Positions 35,801-39,898 of a stretch of 40,149 nucleotides of DNA are shown here, piece by piece. The first letter of the stretch is position 1, and every line of letters begins with the position of its first letter. The notes beneath the pieces are model-generated. The model did not search any database, was not told where the DNA came from, and saw only the letters and a list, made by a program, of their open reading frames with translations. The stretch lies in the NCBI RefSeq assembly GCF_000003605.2, contig NW_003107105.1, positions 61,640 through 101,788 of the forward strand, read 5' to 3'. The position numbers were made by a program, and so were the translations under genes. The DNA is from Saccoglossus kowalevskii (taxonomy: Eukaryota > Hemichordata > Enteropneusta > Harrimaniidae).

Positions 35801-36284
35801 ATCCAAGTGAATTTAATACGTAATAACTCACGATTATTATGACATATCGAACGCCATAGATAGGCTGAATCAAATTACAGACCGTCACTGACGCTGTCTT
35901 ATCATGTCTCGGTTTAATGGCATTGATTCAATGGTGTCACTGTTATTGAAGGACGCCGAGAAGACCTGCAAATGCAACTTCAGTGATCAAGCACCCGGTT
36001 CGACGGGAACAAGCGATTTTCTAACCGCTTAAAAATACCGATAACTTGATTATAGTTTAAGTTCGTGTAGATGCGGTAGAATTATCGTTTACATTGAAAC
36101 ATGCACCAAGCACTGAGCTGGTTGTCTGCCATACCCTCATAACTTATGGAACAGTTTGATTTCGAATTGAAACACACGCGTCTAAGCAGCTTGCCCGAGC
36201 AGCTAAAATGCTCGAAAATTAGATCTCTCCTTTAAGTATTTTATTCGATAGTAGACTTACCCAAAGATCGATTCCCCAACTCAT
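2630..36284 (-). CDS. Cip4: CIP4/TOCA-1/FNBP1-family F-BAR protein (8 coding exons, C-terminus off window)
   Basis: The coding exons, in order on the minus strand, are 36284-36261, 15465-15350, 8010-7963, 7029-6819, 5727-5623, 4662-4534, 3649-3503 and 2842-2630. They total 993 nt, or 331 codons, with no stop and GT-AG borders throughout. The product starts [18 protein letters not shown], the family signature at the start of the F-BAR domain. It continues through [10 protein letters not shown] and ends near [15 protein letters not shown], a hallmark of FNBP1L/FNBP1/CIP4. Family knowledge: the F-BAR dimer senses and tubulates membranes, while HR1 binds Cdc42-GTP and SH3 binds N-WASP and dynamin, linking endocytosis to actin assembly. 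The HR1 and SH3 exons are not in the window and should lie left of position 1. The vertebrate paralogues FNBP1, FNBP1L and TRIP10 cannot be told apart here; an invertebrate would be expected to have one pre-duplication gene, so the symbol is a family-level choice. Confidence 0.93.
2940..3345 (-). repeat. Dispersed repeat with 'CTAATAGAAGC' motifs, copy 1
   Basis: Several CT(A/T)ATTAGAAG / CTAATAGAAGC motifs are spread over this block. It resembles, in reverse complement, the block at about 13760-14100 (shared runs around TGGTACAAT, ACAATTG and TCTAATAGAAG). It fills part of the intron between exons 8 and 7. The element class is unknown and the borders are approximate. Confidence 0.5.
3503..3649 (-). 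CDS. Cip4: Cip4 exon 7 (F-BAR helix 4, residues 212-260)
   Basis: The 49 codons include [20 protein letters not shown], then [20 protein letters not shown], then AGNSVDHTR. (I/L)PIIGKCLDG is nearly identical to human FNBP1 ([11 protein letters not shown]), and the A(D/E)..R pattern matches as well. The acceptor CTCCTTTCAG is strong and the donor is GTATGT. Both ends are in phase 0. It joins to exon 8 to give [15 protein letters not shown], matching vertebrate ERRDSQMVVDSFKSG. Confidence 0.96.
3771..4169 (+). mobile_element. Helitron-like element with terminal hairpin, short copy
   Basis: It starts at CTGTTAGCAATGCACATTTC and ends in a hairpin, CTTCGCT...AGCGAAG, at 4138-4163. Inside are about two imperfect copies of the 160-bp unit (ACAAATCTGAGAGAGGTCCA ... 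AATCGGACTTGCG). It is related over its length to the longer element at 29805-30549. It lies in the Cip4 intron between exons 7 and 6. Confidence 0.6.
4534..4662 (-). CDS. Cip4: Cip4 exon 6 (F-BAR helix 3-4, residues 169-211)
   Basis: The 43 codons read [20 protein letters not shown], then [20 protein letters not shown], then VFK. They align with vertebrate QQLNLRTHMADENKNEYAAQ, then LQNFNGEQHKHFYVVIPQIY. Conserved points are the KNEY and the (H/Y)Y..(I/M)P.(I/V)(F/Y) stretch before the next helix. The acceptor is TCTCTACAG and the donor is GTATCG; both ends are in phase 0. The upstream ATG-initiated open frame that covers this exon is only intron read-through. Confidence 0.95.
4905..5096. repeat. 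26/29-bp minisatellite
   Basis: The unit TATTACTGTAAATCACTGTC then ATATAG (26 bp) alternates with a variant carrying three extra bases (ATATCATAG). Six full units and two partial ones are present. It lies in the intron between exons 6 and 5. Confidence 0.9.
5484..5608. mobile_element. Palindromic MITE next to Cip4 exon 5
   Basis: The arms 5491-5520 and 5549-5578 are inverted repeats matching at 27 of 30 positions around a 28-nt loop. The outer sequence is imperfectly complementary too. The right arm (GCATACTTTG.G.TATCCTC, then an ATTATTATCATA end) recurs at about 564-604, and a weaker match lies near 6405-6435. It is likely a small DNA transposon. Confidence 0.6.
5623..5727 (-). CDS. Cip4: Cip4 exon 5 (F-BAR helix 3, residues 134-168)
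   Basis: This 105-nt, phase 0/0 exon encodes [20 protein letters not shown] followed by [15 protein letters not shown]. It has 35 codons, the same as the vertebrate exon that begins SKRRFERDCKEA and ends TKADVEK. VEK just before the donor GTAAAG is the conserved end. A palindromic repeat copy (hairpin arms 5491-5520 and 5549-5578, with flanking homology to about 5608) sits only about 14 bp beyond this donor. Confidence 0.94.
6819..7029 (-). CDS. Cip4: Cip4 exon 4 (F-BAR helices 2-3, residues 63-133)
   Basis: This 211-nt exon holds one base plus 70 codons. It encodes [20 protein letters not shown], then [20 protein letters not shown], then [20 protein letters not shown] and [10 protein letters not shown]. 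It aligns gap-free to the vertebrate segment with LNEMNDYAGQ and ERKxxxxxGRKAQQ. The conserved Gly-Gln after the (M/Y)(S/A) pair and the KEGHK/DGRK motif are visible. The sequence is amphipathic and rich in Lys and Glu, as expected of the coiled F-BAR helices. The acceptor is TTATTCACAG and the donor GTCAGA is weak. An ATG inside the exon (the M of DMSGQ) is not the start. Confidence 0.95.
7283..7925. repeat. 50-bp minisatellite, about 12-13 copies
   Basis: The unit AGTCATTTACATATCACATG then ATACTTCCCAACAATAACAA and TAGAGGTAGA has a period of exactly 50 bp in most copies. One copy has a 6-bp GAGATA insertion (about 7632). Copies are 90-98 percent alike by eye. The array fills most of the 933-bp intron between exons 4 and 3 and ends about 40 bp before the exon 3 donor. 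Confidence 0.95.
7963..8010 (-). CDS. Cip4: Cip4 exon 3 (F-BAR, residues 47-63)
   Basis: This 48-nt exon reads [15 protein letters not shown], with split codons at both ends (AG|G for Arg47 and AA|C for Asn63). It matches the vertebrate NLxKKYxPKxxSKEEE exon in length, charge pattern and phase. The acceptor is TTCTCTGTAG and the donor GTAAGTAAGT is doubled. A donor shifted by 4 nt would break the frame, so the phase of exon 4 supports the site at 7963. The 50-bp minisatellite in the next intron lies 40-50 bp downstream of this donor. Confidence 0.93.
10206..10680 (-). mobile_element. LINE 3' end with C-terminal ORF2 remnant
   Basis: On the minus strand 78 codons followed by a stop (10661-10425) include [20 protein letters not shown] and LREENM. 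This resembles the very C-terminus of CR1/L2/Jockey-like LINE proteins. A 3' UTR follows and ends AATAAAGTTTACTTACTTAC, with a (TTAC)n tail at 10209-10232. The 5' part is missing, as in typical 5'-truncated LINE copies. Confidence 0.7.
12360..12780 (+). mobile_element. LINE 3' end, degenerate
   Basis: A reading frame from 12452 shows CERCGTNKV, a TAG stop, then [20 protein letters not shown]. The spacing is CX2CX9HX4C, the C-terminal zinc motif of many non-LTR retrotransposon ORF2 proteins. The same spacing is found at 28735-28805. The 3' end reads GTCAATAAAGTTATTATTATT. In-frame stops and probable frameshifts show it is dead. Confidence 0.75.
13760..14100 (+). repeat. Dispersed repeat with 'CTAATAGAAGC' motifs, copy 2
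   Basis: GCTTCTAATAAAATGGTACA, CTTCTATTAGAG and GCTTCTATTAGGGATG motifs are strung over about 300 bp. The block is the reverse-complement counterpart of 2940-3345. The minus-strand open frame at 13780-14010 is a shadow of this repeat. Confidence 0.5.
14289..14534 (-). mobile_element. TTAA-flanked MITE, CCTTTTCACCACCAG family (copy B)
   Basis: It is bounded by TTAA at 14289-14292 and 14531-14534, with CCTTTTCACCACCAG at the left end and CTGGTAGTGAAAAGG at the right. These terminal inverted repeats match at 14 of 15 positions. The interior matches the element at 2313-2552 in inverted orientation. It has no transposase. It is piggyBac-type by its target site. Confidence 0.8.
15350..15465 (-). 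CDS. Cip4: Cip4 exon 2 (F-BAR helix 1, residues 9-47)
   Basis: The exon encodes [16 protein letters not shown], then residues around [19 protein letters not shown], then TAL plus two bases of an Arg codon. It aligns without gaps to the vertebrate DQF..L.KHTQWGIDFLERY..FVKER.EIE..YAKQLR segment. The KFVKER motif and basic patch belong to the membrane-binding concave face of the F-BAR. The acceptor is TTCTTGTAG (exon begins at 15465) and the donor is GTAAGT. It enters in phase 0 and leaves with two bases of a codon, as in vertebrates. Confidence 0.95.
15561..15771. mobile_element. TA-flanked MITE, GAATACTTTATTTT family (copy 1)
   Basis: The left arm is GGAATACTTTATTTTCCCTG then GAATTAATTTTCGC. 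The right arm, read in reverse, is AGAATACTTTATTTTCGCTT then GGAATTTATTTTCGC. A second copy lies at 21961-22094 and a lone end at 20668-20690. It sits about 95 bp beyond exon 2, in intron 1. The TA flanks suggest a Tc1/mariner-type MITE. Confidence 0.7.
16534..16600. repeat. (GGAC/GGAT/GACA)n simple repeat
   Basis: A degenerate tetranucleotide tract built from GGAC, AGAC and GGAT steps. It lies inside sequence that resembles the dispersed repeat with GGACAGAACCCAAAT near 27720 and 29690. Confidence 0.8.
17366..17450 (-). mobile_element. LINE 3' end, short
   Basis: On the minus strand it reads ACCATACTAAACCCTCTTAT, GGTTTTTGGT, TGTGTAATAAAGTTATTATT. It is clearly the same 3' UTR and tail as at 29045-29107 on the plus strand (ACCATTCAAAAACCCTCTGA ... 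GTGTAATAAAGTTATTATT). No coding part was recognised. Confidence 0.7.
18351..18387. repeat. (ATTGT)n microsatellite
   Basis: About five GTATT/ATTGT steps and a flanking imperfect one. Two minus-strand open frames of 132 and 65 codons overlap across this tract in different frames. Confidence 0.85.
19294..19307 (+). repeat. Poly-G run, 14 nt
   Basis: An uninterrupted run of 14 G on the plus strand, followed by TTCAACATTTTATAC. A run of 15 C lies at 19924-19938. Confidence 0.95.
19419..19577. mobile_element. TTAA-flanked MITE, AAAGCG/AGGGCG family (copy D)
   Basis: Bounded by TTAA at both ends. Imperfect inverted ends (AAGCGAGAGGGTCGTC at the left, GCCGACATCCCCACTT at the right) enclose GCGCATGCGC near both sides. 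Related elements are at 36826-36958 and 23907-23938. It is markedly G+C-richer than its surroundings. Confidence 0.55.
19738..19893. mobile_element. 156-bp MITE, TACCATATTTRCTCTAT ends
   Basis: The ends are TACCATATTTGCTCTATTAG at the left and, read in reverse, TACCATATTTACTCTATAAG at the right. This inverted repeat is about 25 bp with few mismatches. Related ACCGTATTT / CTAATAGAAGC sequence occurs in the repeats at 2940-3345 and 13760-14100. No coding capacity. Confidence 0.65.
19924..19938 (+). repeat. Poly-C run, 15 nt
   Basis: An uninterrupted run of 15 C on the plus strand, in opposite sense to the poly-G run 617 bp to the left. Confidence 0.95.
20668..20690. repeat. Solo end of GAATACTTTATTTT MITE
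   Basis: TACTGTAAAATACTTTATTT matches the left end of the element at 21961-22094. No second arm was found nearby. Confidence 0.5.
21961..22094. mobile_element. TA-flanked MITE, GAATACTTTATTTT family (copy 2)
   Basis: The left end is TACTGTAGAATACTTTATTT then TAGCTGGAATTAATTTTC. The right end is ATTAATTCCAAGCAAAAATA then AAGTATTTTACAATA. Inverted ends of about 35 bp are imperfect. It is shorter than copy 1 (134 against 211 bp) through an internal deletion. Confidence 0.75.
23008..23470 (-). mobile_element. LINE 3' end with C-terminal ORF2 remnant
   Basis: On the minus strand a frame (23353-23168) contains [20 protein letters not shown] then [16 protein letters not shown] and a stop. This resembles the LINE ORF2 C-terminus (compare [16 protein letters not shown] at 10425-10661). 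The 3' UTR ends in an (ATT)n / (TTTA)n tail at 23013-23045. The open frame on the plus strand here is a shadow. Confidence 0.7.
23907..23938. mobile_element. Minimal 32-bp TTAA palindrome (copy E)
   Basis: TTAA-AGCGGCGG, then AGACGTCC, then CTCTCGCT-TTAA. The outer 8 bp form a perfect inverted repeat. The ends match the first bases of the elements at 19419 and, more loosely, 36826. It looks like both termini with nearly all the interior lost. Confidence 0.45.
24081..24240. repeat. 40-bp minisatellite, 4 copies
   Basis: The unit TTATGGTGACCCAATGCGTA then GGCAACCACTTCTCAGGTTT occurs four times with exact 40-bp spacing and one to three differences between copies. Confidence 0.95.
27175..27770. 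repeat. Dispersed repeat, 'CATCTCTGAGAAATG' family, two units
   Basis: Two successive blocks share AAGTTTGAA(T/C)GAAAT(A/C), GTCAAAGGTCAACCAAATAA-like and CACATGT...AATGTGACTTGTG motifs. The second ends GAACAGAACCCAAAACATAA. A related block is at 29450-29765. No coding frame was recognised. The class is unknown. Confidence 0.55.
28315..28959 (+). pseudogene. Non-LTR retrotransposon ORF2, C-terminal fragment (214 codons open)
   Basis: The frame has no stop for 214 codons. The first 40 or so come from the surrounding MITE. From about residue 50 it reads as LINE ORF2 C-terminus: [36 protein letters not shown] and then [20 protein letters not shown] with the CX2CX9HX4C zinc-type motif. This is the region after the reverse transcriptase in CR1/L2/Jockey-like elements. 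The endonuclease and reverse transcriptase domains are absent, so it is not an active element. It is the longest frame in the window and could be annotated as a gene by mistake. Confidence 0.75.
28425..29107 (+). mobile_element. 5'-truncated LINE inserted in a MITE
   Basis: It consists of the ORF2 C-terminus followed by a 3' UTR with ACCATTCAAAAACCCTCTGA, GTGTAATAAAGTTATTATT and an (ATT)n tail. The flanks are MITE sequence on both sides, which dates the LINE insertion after the MITE. The same 3' UTR is found in reverse at 17366-17450. Confidence 0.75.
29450..29765. repeat. Dispersed repeat, 'CATCTCTGAGAAATG' family, third unit
   Basis: It shares AAGTTTGA(A/G)TG, TGTCTGAGAAATGGC, ATTGATGTGCATATGT and GGGAACCCAAATAGT-like motifs with 27175-27770 and ends in similar ACTAAAAATAC sequence. 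Confidence 0.55.
29805..30549 (+). mobile_element. Helitron-like element with about 160-bp internal tandem repeats
   Basis: It starts at TAGCTCCGCTGT (29805-29816) and ends at ACAGCGGAGCTA (30538-30549), a perfect 12-bp inverted pair. The last 30 bp form a hairpin, AGCTCCGCT-CGAC-AAA-GTCG-A-CAGCGGAGCT. The interior holds about four units of 157-162 bp (AGAGAATT starts at 30041, 30203 and 30360). Each contains ACAAATCTGAGAGAGGTCCA and ATCACTTTTTACCAAAAAT. Non-autonomous elements with about 160-bp core repeats are known from bivalves (CvA/pearl type); likeness to these is inferred, not tested. Confidence 0.65.
31745..32200. repeat. CAC-rich minisatellite, 30-bp unit
   Basis: The right part is about seven copies of a 30-bp unit, CCCATCACCACTGTCACCAC then ACCCACTACA. 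The left part has longer irregular units with CACACTCGCCACACCATC. The 173-codon frame through it (His/Thr/Pro only) and its antisense Val/Met frame are low-complexity artefacts. Confidence 0.95.
33277..33986 (+). mobile_element. DNA transposon remnant, probably PIF/Harbinger-like
   Basis: The ends TAGTTGTGTTCAC (33277-33289) and GTGAACGCAACTA (33974-33986) are inverted repeats with one mismatch. The inner 15-20 bp near both ends again carry CGGGCTAAG / CTTAGCCCG. Six full palindromes of the type TTAGC(C/A)CG(T/G)GCTAA lie at 33393, 33791, 33824, 33891, 33923 and 33950, mostly near the right end. The block is G+C-richer than its surroundings. It carries a transposase-like fragment. Confidence 0.65.
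33496..33837 (+). pseudogene. Transposase N-terminal fragment (HARBI1-like), tentative
   Basis: The frame of 113 codons contains [18 protein letters not shown] near residues 70-90. This resembles the (S/N)..WW..VV..TF.D..W..NFRMS segment just before the nuclease domain in PIF/Harbinger transposases. Nothing of the DDE nuclease follows before the element ends. Another frame just upstream (33459 on) reads [14 protein letters not shown] then a basic stretch and may be part of the same lost gene. The family call rests on one short motif. Confidence 0.4.
36261..36284 (-). CDS. Cip4: Cip4 exon 1 (residues 1-8, start codon)
   Basis: The eight codons MSWGIDLW are followed directly by the donor GTAAGT at 36260-36255. 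Human FNBP1L begins MSWGTELW and is cut at the same place, in phase 0, which fixes both the start and the exon. The base at -3 is a purine (G), an acceptable Kozak context. This exon is too short for an ORF search and was found by looking for the family N-terminus. The next exon is 20.8 kb away. Confidence 0.92.
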
Positions 36285-36440
36285 GTCTGATCTTCGTACG
36301 GGCAAAAAAACCCTGTCAGATTTTTAAAAAACACGAATATCCAGTTATCCGGAAGGAGGAACGGCACGGAAAACAAAATGGAGTACGCGAGTATATTGTA
36401 ATTACAGTATCTTACCGCGTTGCATTGTGGTAGCACTACA
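36285..36440 (-). promoter_or_regulatory. Probable 5' UTR / core promoter of Cip4
   Basis: The 150 bp upstream of the ATG has more CpG than the surrounding intron DNA. It contains an ETS-type CCGGAAG (36349-36355) about 65 bp from the start codon. No clear TATA box or initiator could be fixed, and the transcription start is unknown. The assignment rests on position and composition only. Confidence 0.4.
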
Positions 36441-36825
36441 GTTTGTTAACCTCAGTATTTAAATTTGAAGGTTTCCGTACAATTTCGAATAAAACAATGC
36501 ATTAAATATATATATACCAGGTATGTATAGTTTTGTTTTTCGCCAGTGAACAGGGGTAAAAATATAACGCATATATTAATTTATTATTCACAAATTTAAA
36601 TGAAAAGCATAATCGATAATGTGTCTAACAACTTGTACAACAACAGATGGTTGAGTGAATGTCGTCACGAGCTATTTGCCATTTCCAATGTTGTTGGAGA
36701 ACAGGCGTGGTAGCTTTTTATTGCTATTGTTTACATGTCTATCTCTTATATTGTTTTATAATCAATTTGACAACGATACGCGCAGTTAGTCTCTAATAAT
36801 ATATTTTTTGCATTTACAAACACAT

Positions 36826-36958
36826 TTAAAGGGCGGTGGTCGTCGCGCAGCGCGTGCTCGAATTTCATGTAAACAAACAATGTATTTTACACGCGTTGTG
36901 CACGTCGCTGTGAGTGGCATATCGAACAGAACGCGACGCGATGACCACCTCCCTTTAA
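36826..36958. mobile_element. TTAA-flanked MITE, AAAGCG/AGGGCG family (copy C)
   Basis: TTAA at 36826-36829 and 36955-36958 enclose AGGGCGGTGGTCGTCGCG at the left and CGCGATGACCACCTCCCT at the right. These match as inverted repeats at 16 of 18 positions. It is 133 bp long and G+C- and CpG-rich. It lies about 550 bp upstream of the Cip4 ATG, where it could be mistaken for a CpG island. The minus-strand open frame at 36786-37145 is a shadow. Confidence 0.75.
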
Positions 36959-37457
36959 TTGGTTGAATATGTGGAGTGGTGGCAGATACACAGATAAATT
37001 CCGGATTTGAGGGGGGGTCGTATGTTTTCGTTTCGTATTCCTCACATATGGTAAACCGGCGATGATACGCCATGCGGGTGATGGGGCATAATGTCGTGAG
37101 GTATAAAGGTGAGGGTATAGTACAAGTTTTACCCACTGACATCACGCAATTGGAATCACTGAATTCGAAGAAACAAATTACGCGATATTATGATGACGTA
37201 GCAAAGTAACAACCAATAACAAGTCAGAATTTTGAAATGTCAACTTCAACAGAACCAGAATTTCGAGAGAGCGGAGCTGTAGAAACCCTCCATCCTTGTC
37301 AAGAAAGTCAAGCCATCTCTATATAATACATCGGTAGATTGGACATCAATGGTAACGACATGTCCCGTTCTGAATATTGTTGAAATAATCACAGTCTAGT
37401 ATTAATATTTCATATTACAACGGAATGATGACAAATTCGTTTAGGTGTTTTACTTAC

Positions 37458-37526
37458 AGTGCAGATGGGAGGTGAATGGCGGACGGTGTAGTCCAGAATC
37501 ACGTCCGTTTTTGAAGAAGGTGGCAT
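37458..37526 (-). CDS. Possible alternative first exon upstream of Cip4
   Basis: On the minus strand an ATG opens 23 codons (MPPSSKTDVILDYTVRHSPP then ICT) that run straight into a consensus donor GTAAGT at 37457-37452. The exon ends in phase 0, so splicing it to Cip4 exon 2 (also phase 0) would give an in-frame protein with a different N-terminus. It would replace the eight residues of exon 1. The peptide has no match I recognise. It could also be a non-coding leader, an exon of another gene, or chance. Confidence 0.25.
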
Positions 37527-37529
37527 TTT

Positions 37530-38866
37530 ATTATGCGGTACATCGTGATATTAGGAGATGAGCTCAGAGATGAGATGAGCAATCAATTGTTTTTATTTTC
37601 GTAATAATGTAATTTAAATAAATAAAAAATGTAAATTCGTAGACACGAGCAAGGTGTAAAATGTAATCTGCTATTTTATTCGTCCGTAATTTGTACAAAG
37701 ATTTTTTTCTGTAAGCGTATTTTCCATTTTCCACGTTAAATGTTGTAATTCGTACGCAATTTCCAATTTTGATTCTTATCAAATATATTGAAAAATGTAA
37801 TTAGGGTATTGCTTTATCTGTAAAATGTAAAAACCTAATTGTTACTGTAAATGGTACTTTCATTTTATTTCCTGTAAAAATGTAAAATGACCTTTTTTAT
37901 TCTCTGTAACATGTACCAGCTACACCCCCCTTGCCCCCGAGTGGTTTTGCCCCGGGGGTTTTGCAACAGTAGGCGTGGTTTCTAGAACATGGGCGTGGTC
38001 ATTGTTGTAACTCGAACAATTAAACATCTCGAACCTATTATTTCTTAAATAAAGGCAGCGAAATATCTCAGAAAAATGACTGTTCTGTTACCCACGAAAC
38101 TTGTATGCGGCTATTATCGTGAATACACTTCCACGCAATCCACGAGGCGTGAACGGCACGAGGACGCCGCCAGCGACCGAATACGTTTGTCGATAAGTAT
38201 TGAGACGAAAATATAATTGCCTTTTTATCTTTGTCTATTGTTATATAATTTATTAATTTATGATGGAAAGAAATGAATTTAACAAAGTACGTGTTCCTGT
38301 ACCACCGAATCTATTACAGCCTGTTGATCTGTGAATGCATCATGTAAGCAAAAACAGACGCAGTCACGTGATCTTAGGCGTTATACATCTCTACATTCTA
38401 GTGTCTTGGAAAGTGTTGTCGTAGACTTGTATTTCAAATAATTATTTTATTTCAGGGTAAAATATATATTTTTTAGTCACAAATCAAAGCAAGAAAAAAA
38501 ATGAAAGACTGCAGACAATGCTAAATTTAGACTGAATCTACTCATGTTTTGTCCGAATTTGACAAATATTTGGAAGTAGGCAATTTATTTTTTTCATACA
38601 TCGATTTGGCTGTTATGGTAATAACTTCATTCCAATCGAACATTCCATGTGTAATGATGTTGAAGGATGTTGTGACCATGTAACATAAATTAATTCAAGA
38701 CAGTAATAATGCATCAGTGTTTGAATGTTGAAATAACATGAAAGTTTAGGATCAAAATGATTTGTTTATGCATTGCAAAATTTATTTAGATTTTACAAAA
38801 AAGTACATTAACAATGTACAATGCGATACGTGAAAAGGAAGCATCTCCAAATGATTTTATTTACAG
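37530..38866. other. Upstream intergenic DNA
   Basis: This is A+T-rich sequence with a CpG-rich patch around 38090-38190 that could be a promoter of a neighbouring gene. I found no exon here with convincing splice sites or a recognisable product. Confidence 0.5.
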
Positions 38867-38892
38867 GTTGAACAAATTGAGAAGATAATGAG
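38867..38892 (+). other. Possible 26-nt exon on the plus strand
   Basis: A good acceptor (TTTTATTTACAG) precedes 26 nt that can read VEQIEKIM plus two bases. A consensus donor GTAAGT follows at once. The 38-bp repeat array begins exactly at that donor. No other exon of such a gene was identified. A short ATG frame at 38077-38217 (46 codons, CpG-rich) could be part of it but has no support. Confidence 0.2.
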
Positions 38893-39725
38893 GTAAGTTT
38901 TTCAGTAACTTAGGGTATCAGAGCATAATGGAAAGTTTTTCAGTAATTTTGGGTCTACAGCATAATGGTAAGTTTTTCAGTAACTTAGGATCTCAGAGCA
39001 TAATGGAAAGTGTTTCAGTAACTTAGGGTCTCAGAGCATAATGTTTTTCAGTAACTTAGGGTCTCAGAGCATAACGGCAAGTTTTTCAGTAACTTAAGGT
39101 CTCAGAGCATAATGTTTTTCAGTAACTTAGGATCTCAGAGCATAACGGTAAGTTTTTCAGTAACTTAGGGTCTCAGAGCATAATGGTGAGTTTTTCAGTA
39201 ACTTAAGGTCTCAGAGCATAATGTTTTTCAGTAACTTAGGGTCTCAGAGCATGATGGTGAGTTTTTCAGTAACTTAGGGTCTCAGAGCATAATGGAAAGT
39301 TTTTCAGTAACTTAGGATCTCAGAGCATAACGGTAAGTTTTTCAGTAACTTAGGGTCTCAGAGCATAATGGTAAGTTTTTCAGTAACTTAGGGTCTCAGA
39401 GCATAATGGTAAGTTTTTCAGTAACTTAGGGTCTCAGAGCATGATGGTGAGTTTTTCAGTAACTTAGGGTCTTAGAGCATAATGGTGAGTTTTCAGTAAC
39501 TTAGGGTCTCAGAGCATAATGCAAAGTTTTTCAGTAATTTTGGGTCTACAGCATAACGGCAAGTTTTTCAGTAACTTAGGGTCTCAGAGCATAACGGCAA
39601 GTTTTTCAGTAACTTAGGGTCTCAGAGCATAATGGCAAGTTTTTCAGTAACTTAGGGTCTCAGAGCATAATGGTAAGTTTTTCAGTAACTTAGGGTCTCA
39701 GAGCATAATGTTGAGTTTTTCAGTA
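38893..39725. repeat. 38-bp minisatellite, about 22 copies
   Basis: The unit is CATAATGGTAAGTTTTTCAG then TAACTTAGGGTCTCAGAG, 38 bp. A 32-bp variant lacks GGTAAG, and some copies start CATAACGGCAAG or CATGATGGTGAG. Copies are close to identical in the middle and decay after 39725. Many units hold a donor-like GGTAAGT next to an acceptor-like TTTTTCAG. Confidence 0.95.
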
Positions 39726-39898
39726 ACATGGTCTCCAAGTGTAAGGGTCAAGCTTTCCAGGAACTTGGAGGCCACAAAGTGTAAGTGGTAAGTTTCAGTA
39801 ATTCAGAAATCACAATATAATCAGTAAGTTTTTGCAGTAACGTTGTGTCTTCAACACGTTAAGGTGGTCAGCTTTTCAGTAACTTTGTGGTTTCAAAA

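Larger units (their letters stand above)
15466..36260 (-). other. Cip4 intron 1 (20.8 kb)
   Basis: This intron is flanked by the donor at 36260 and the acceptor at 15466. Apart from the repeats listed separately I see no convincing nested gene. The main stretches without recognised features are 17450-19250, 20700-21960, 24250-27170, 30560-31740, 32420-33270 and 34000-36250. They are A+T-rich DNA with scattered short open frames and some low-similarity repeat traces. Confidence 0.85.

Noticed and set aside
36786-37145. A 119-codon minus-strand frame upstream of Cip4.
   Set aside because: It crosses the inverted-repeat MITE at 36826-36958. The CpG-rich sequence lacks stops by composition, and no homologue is recognised.
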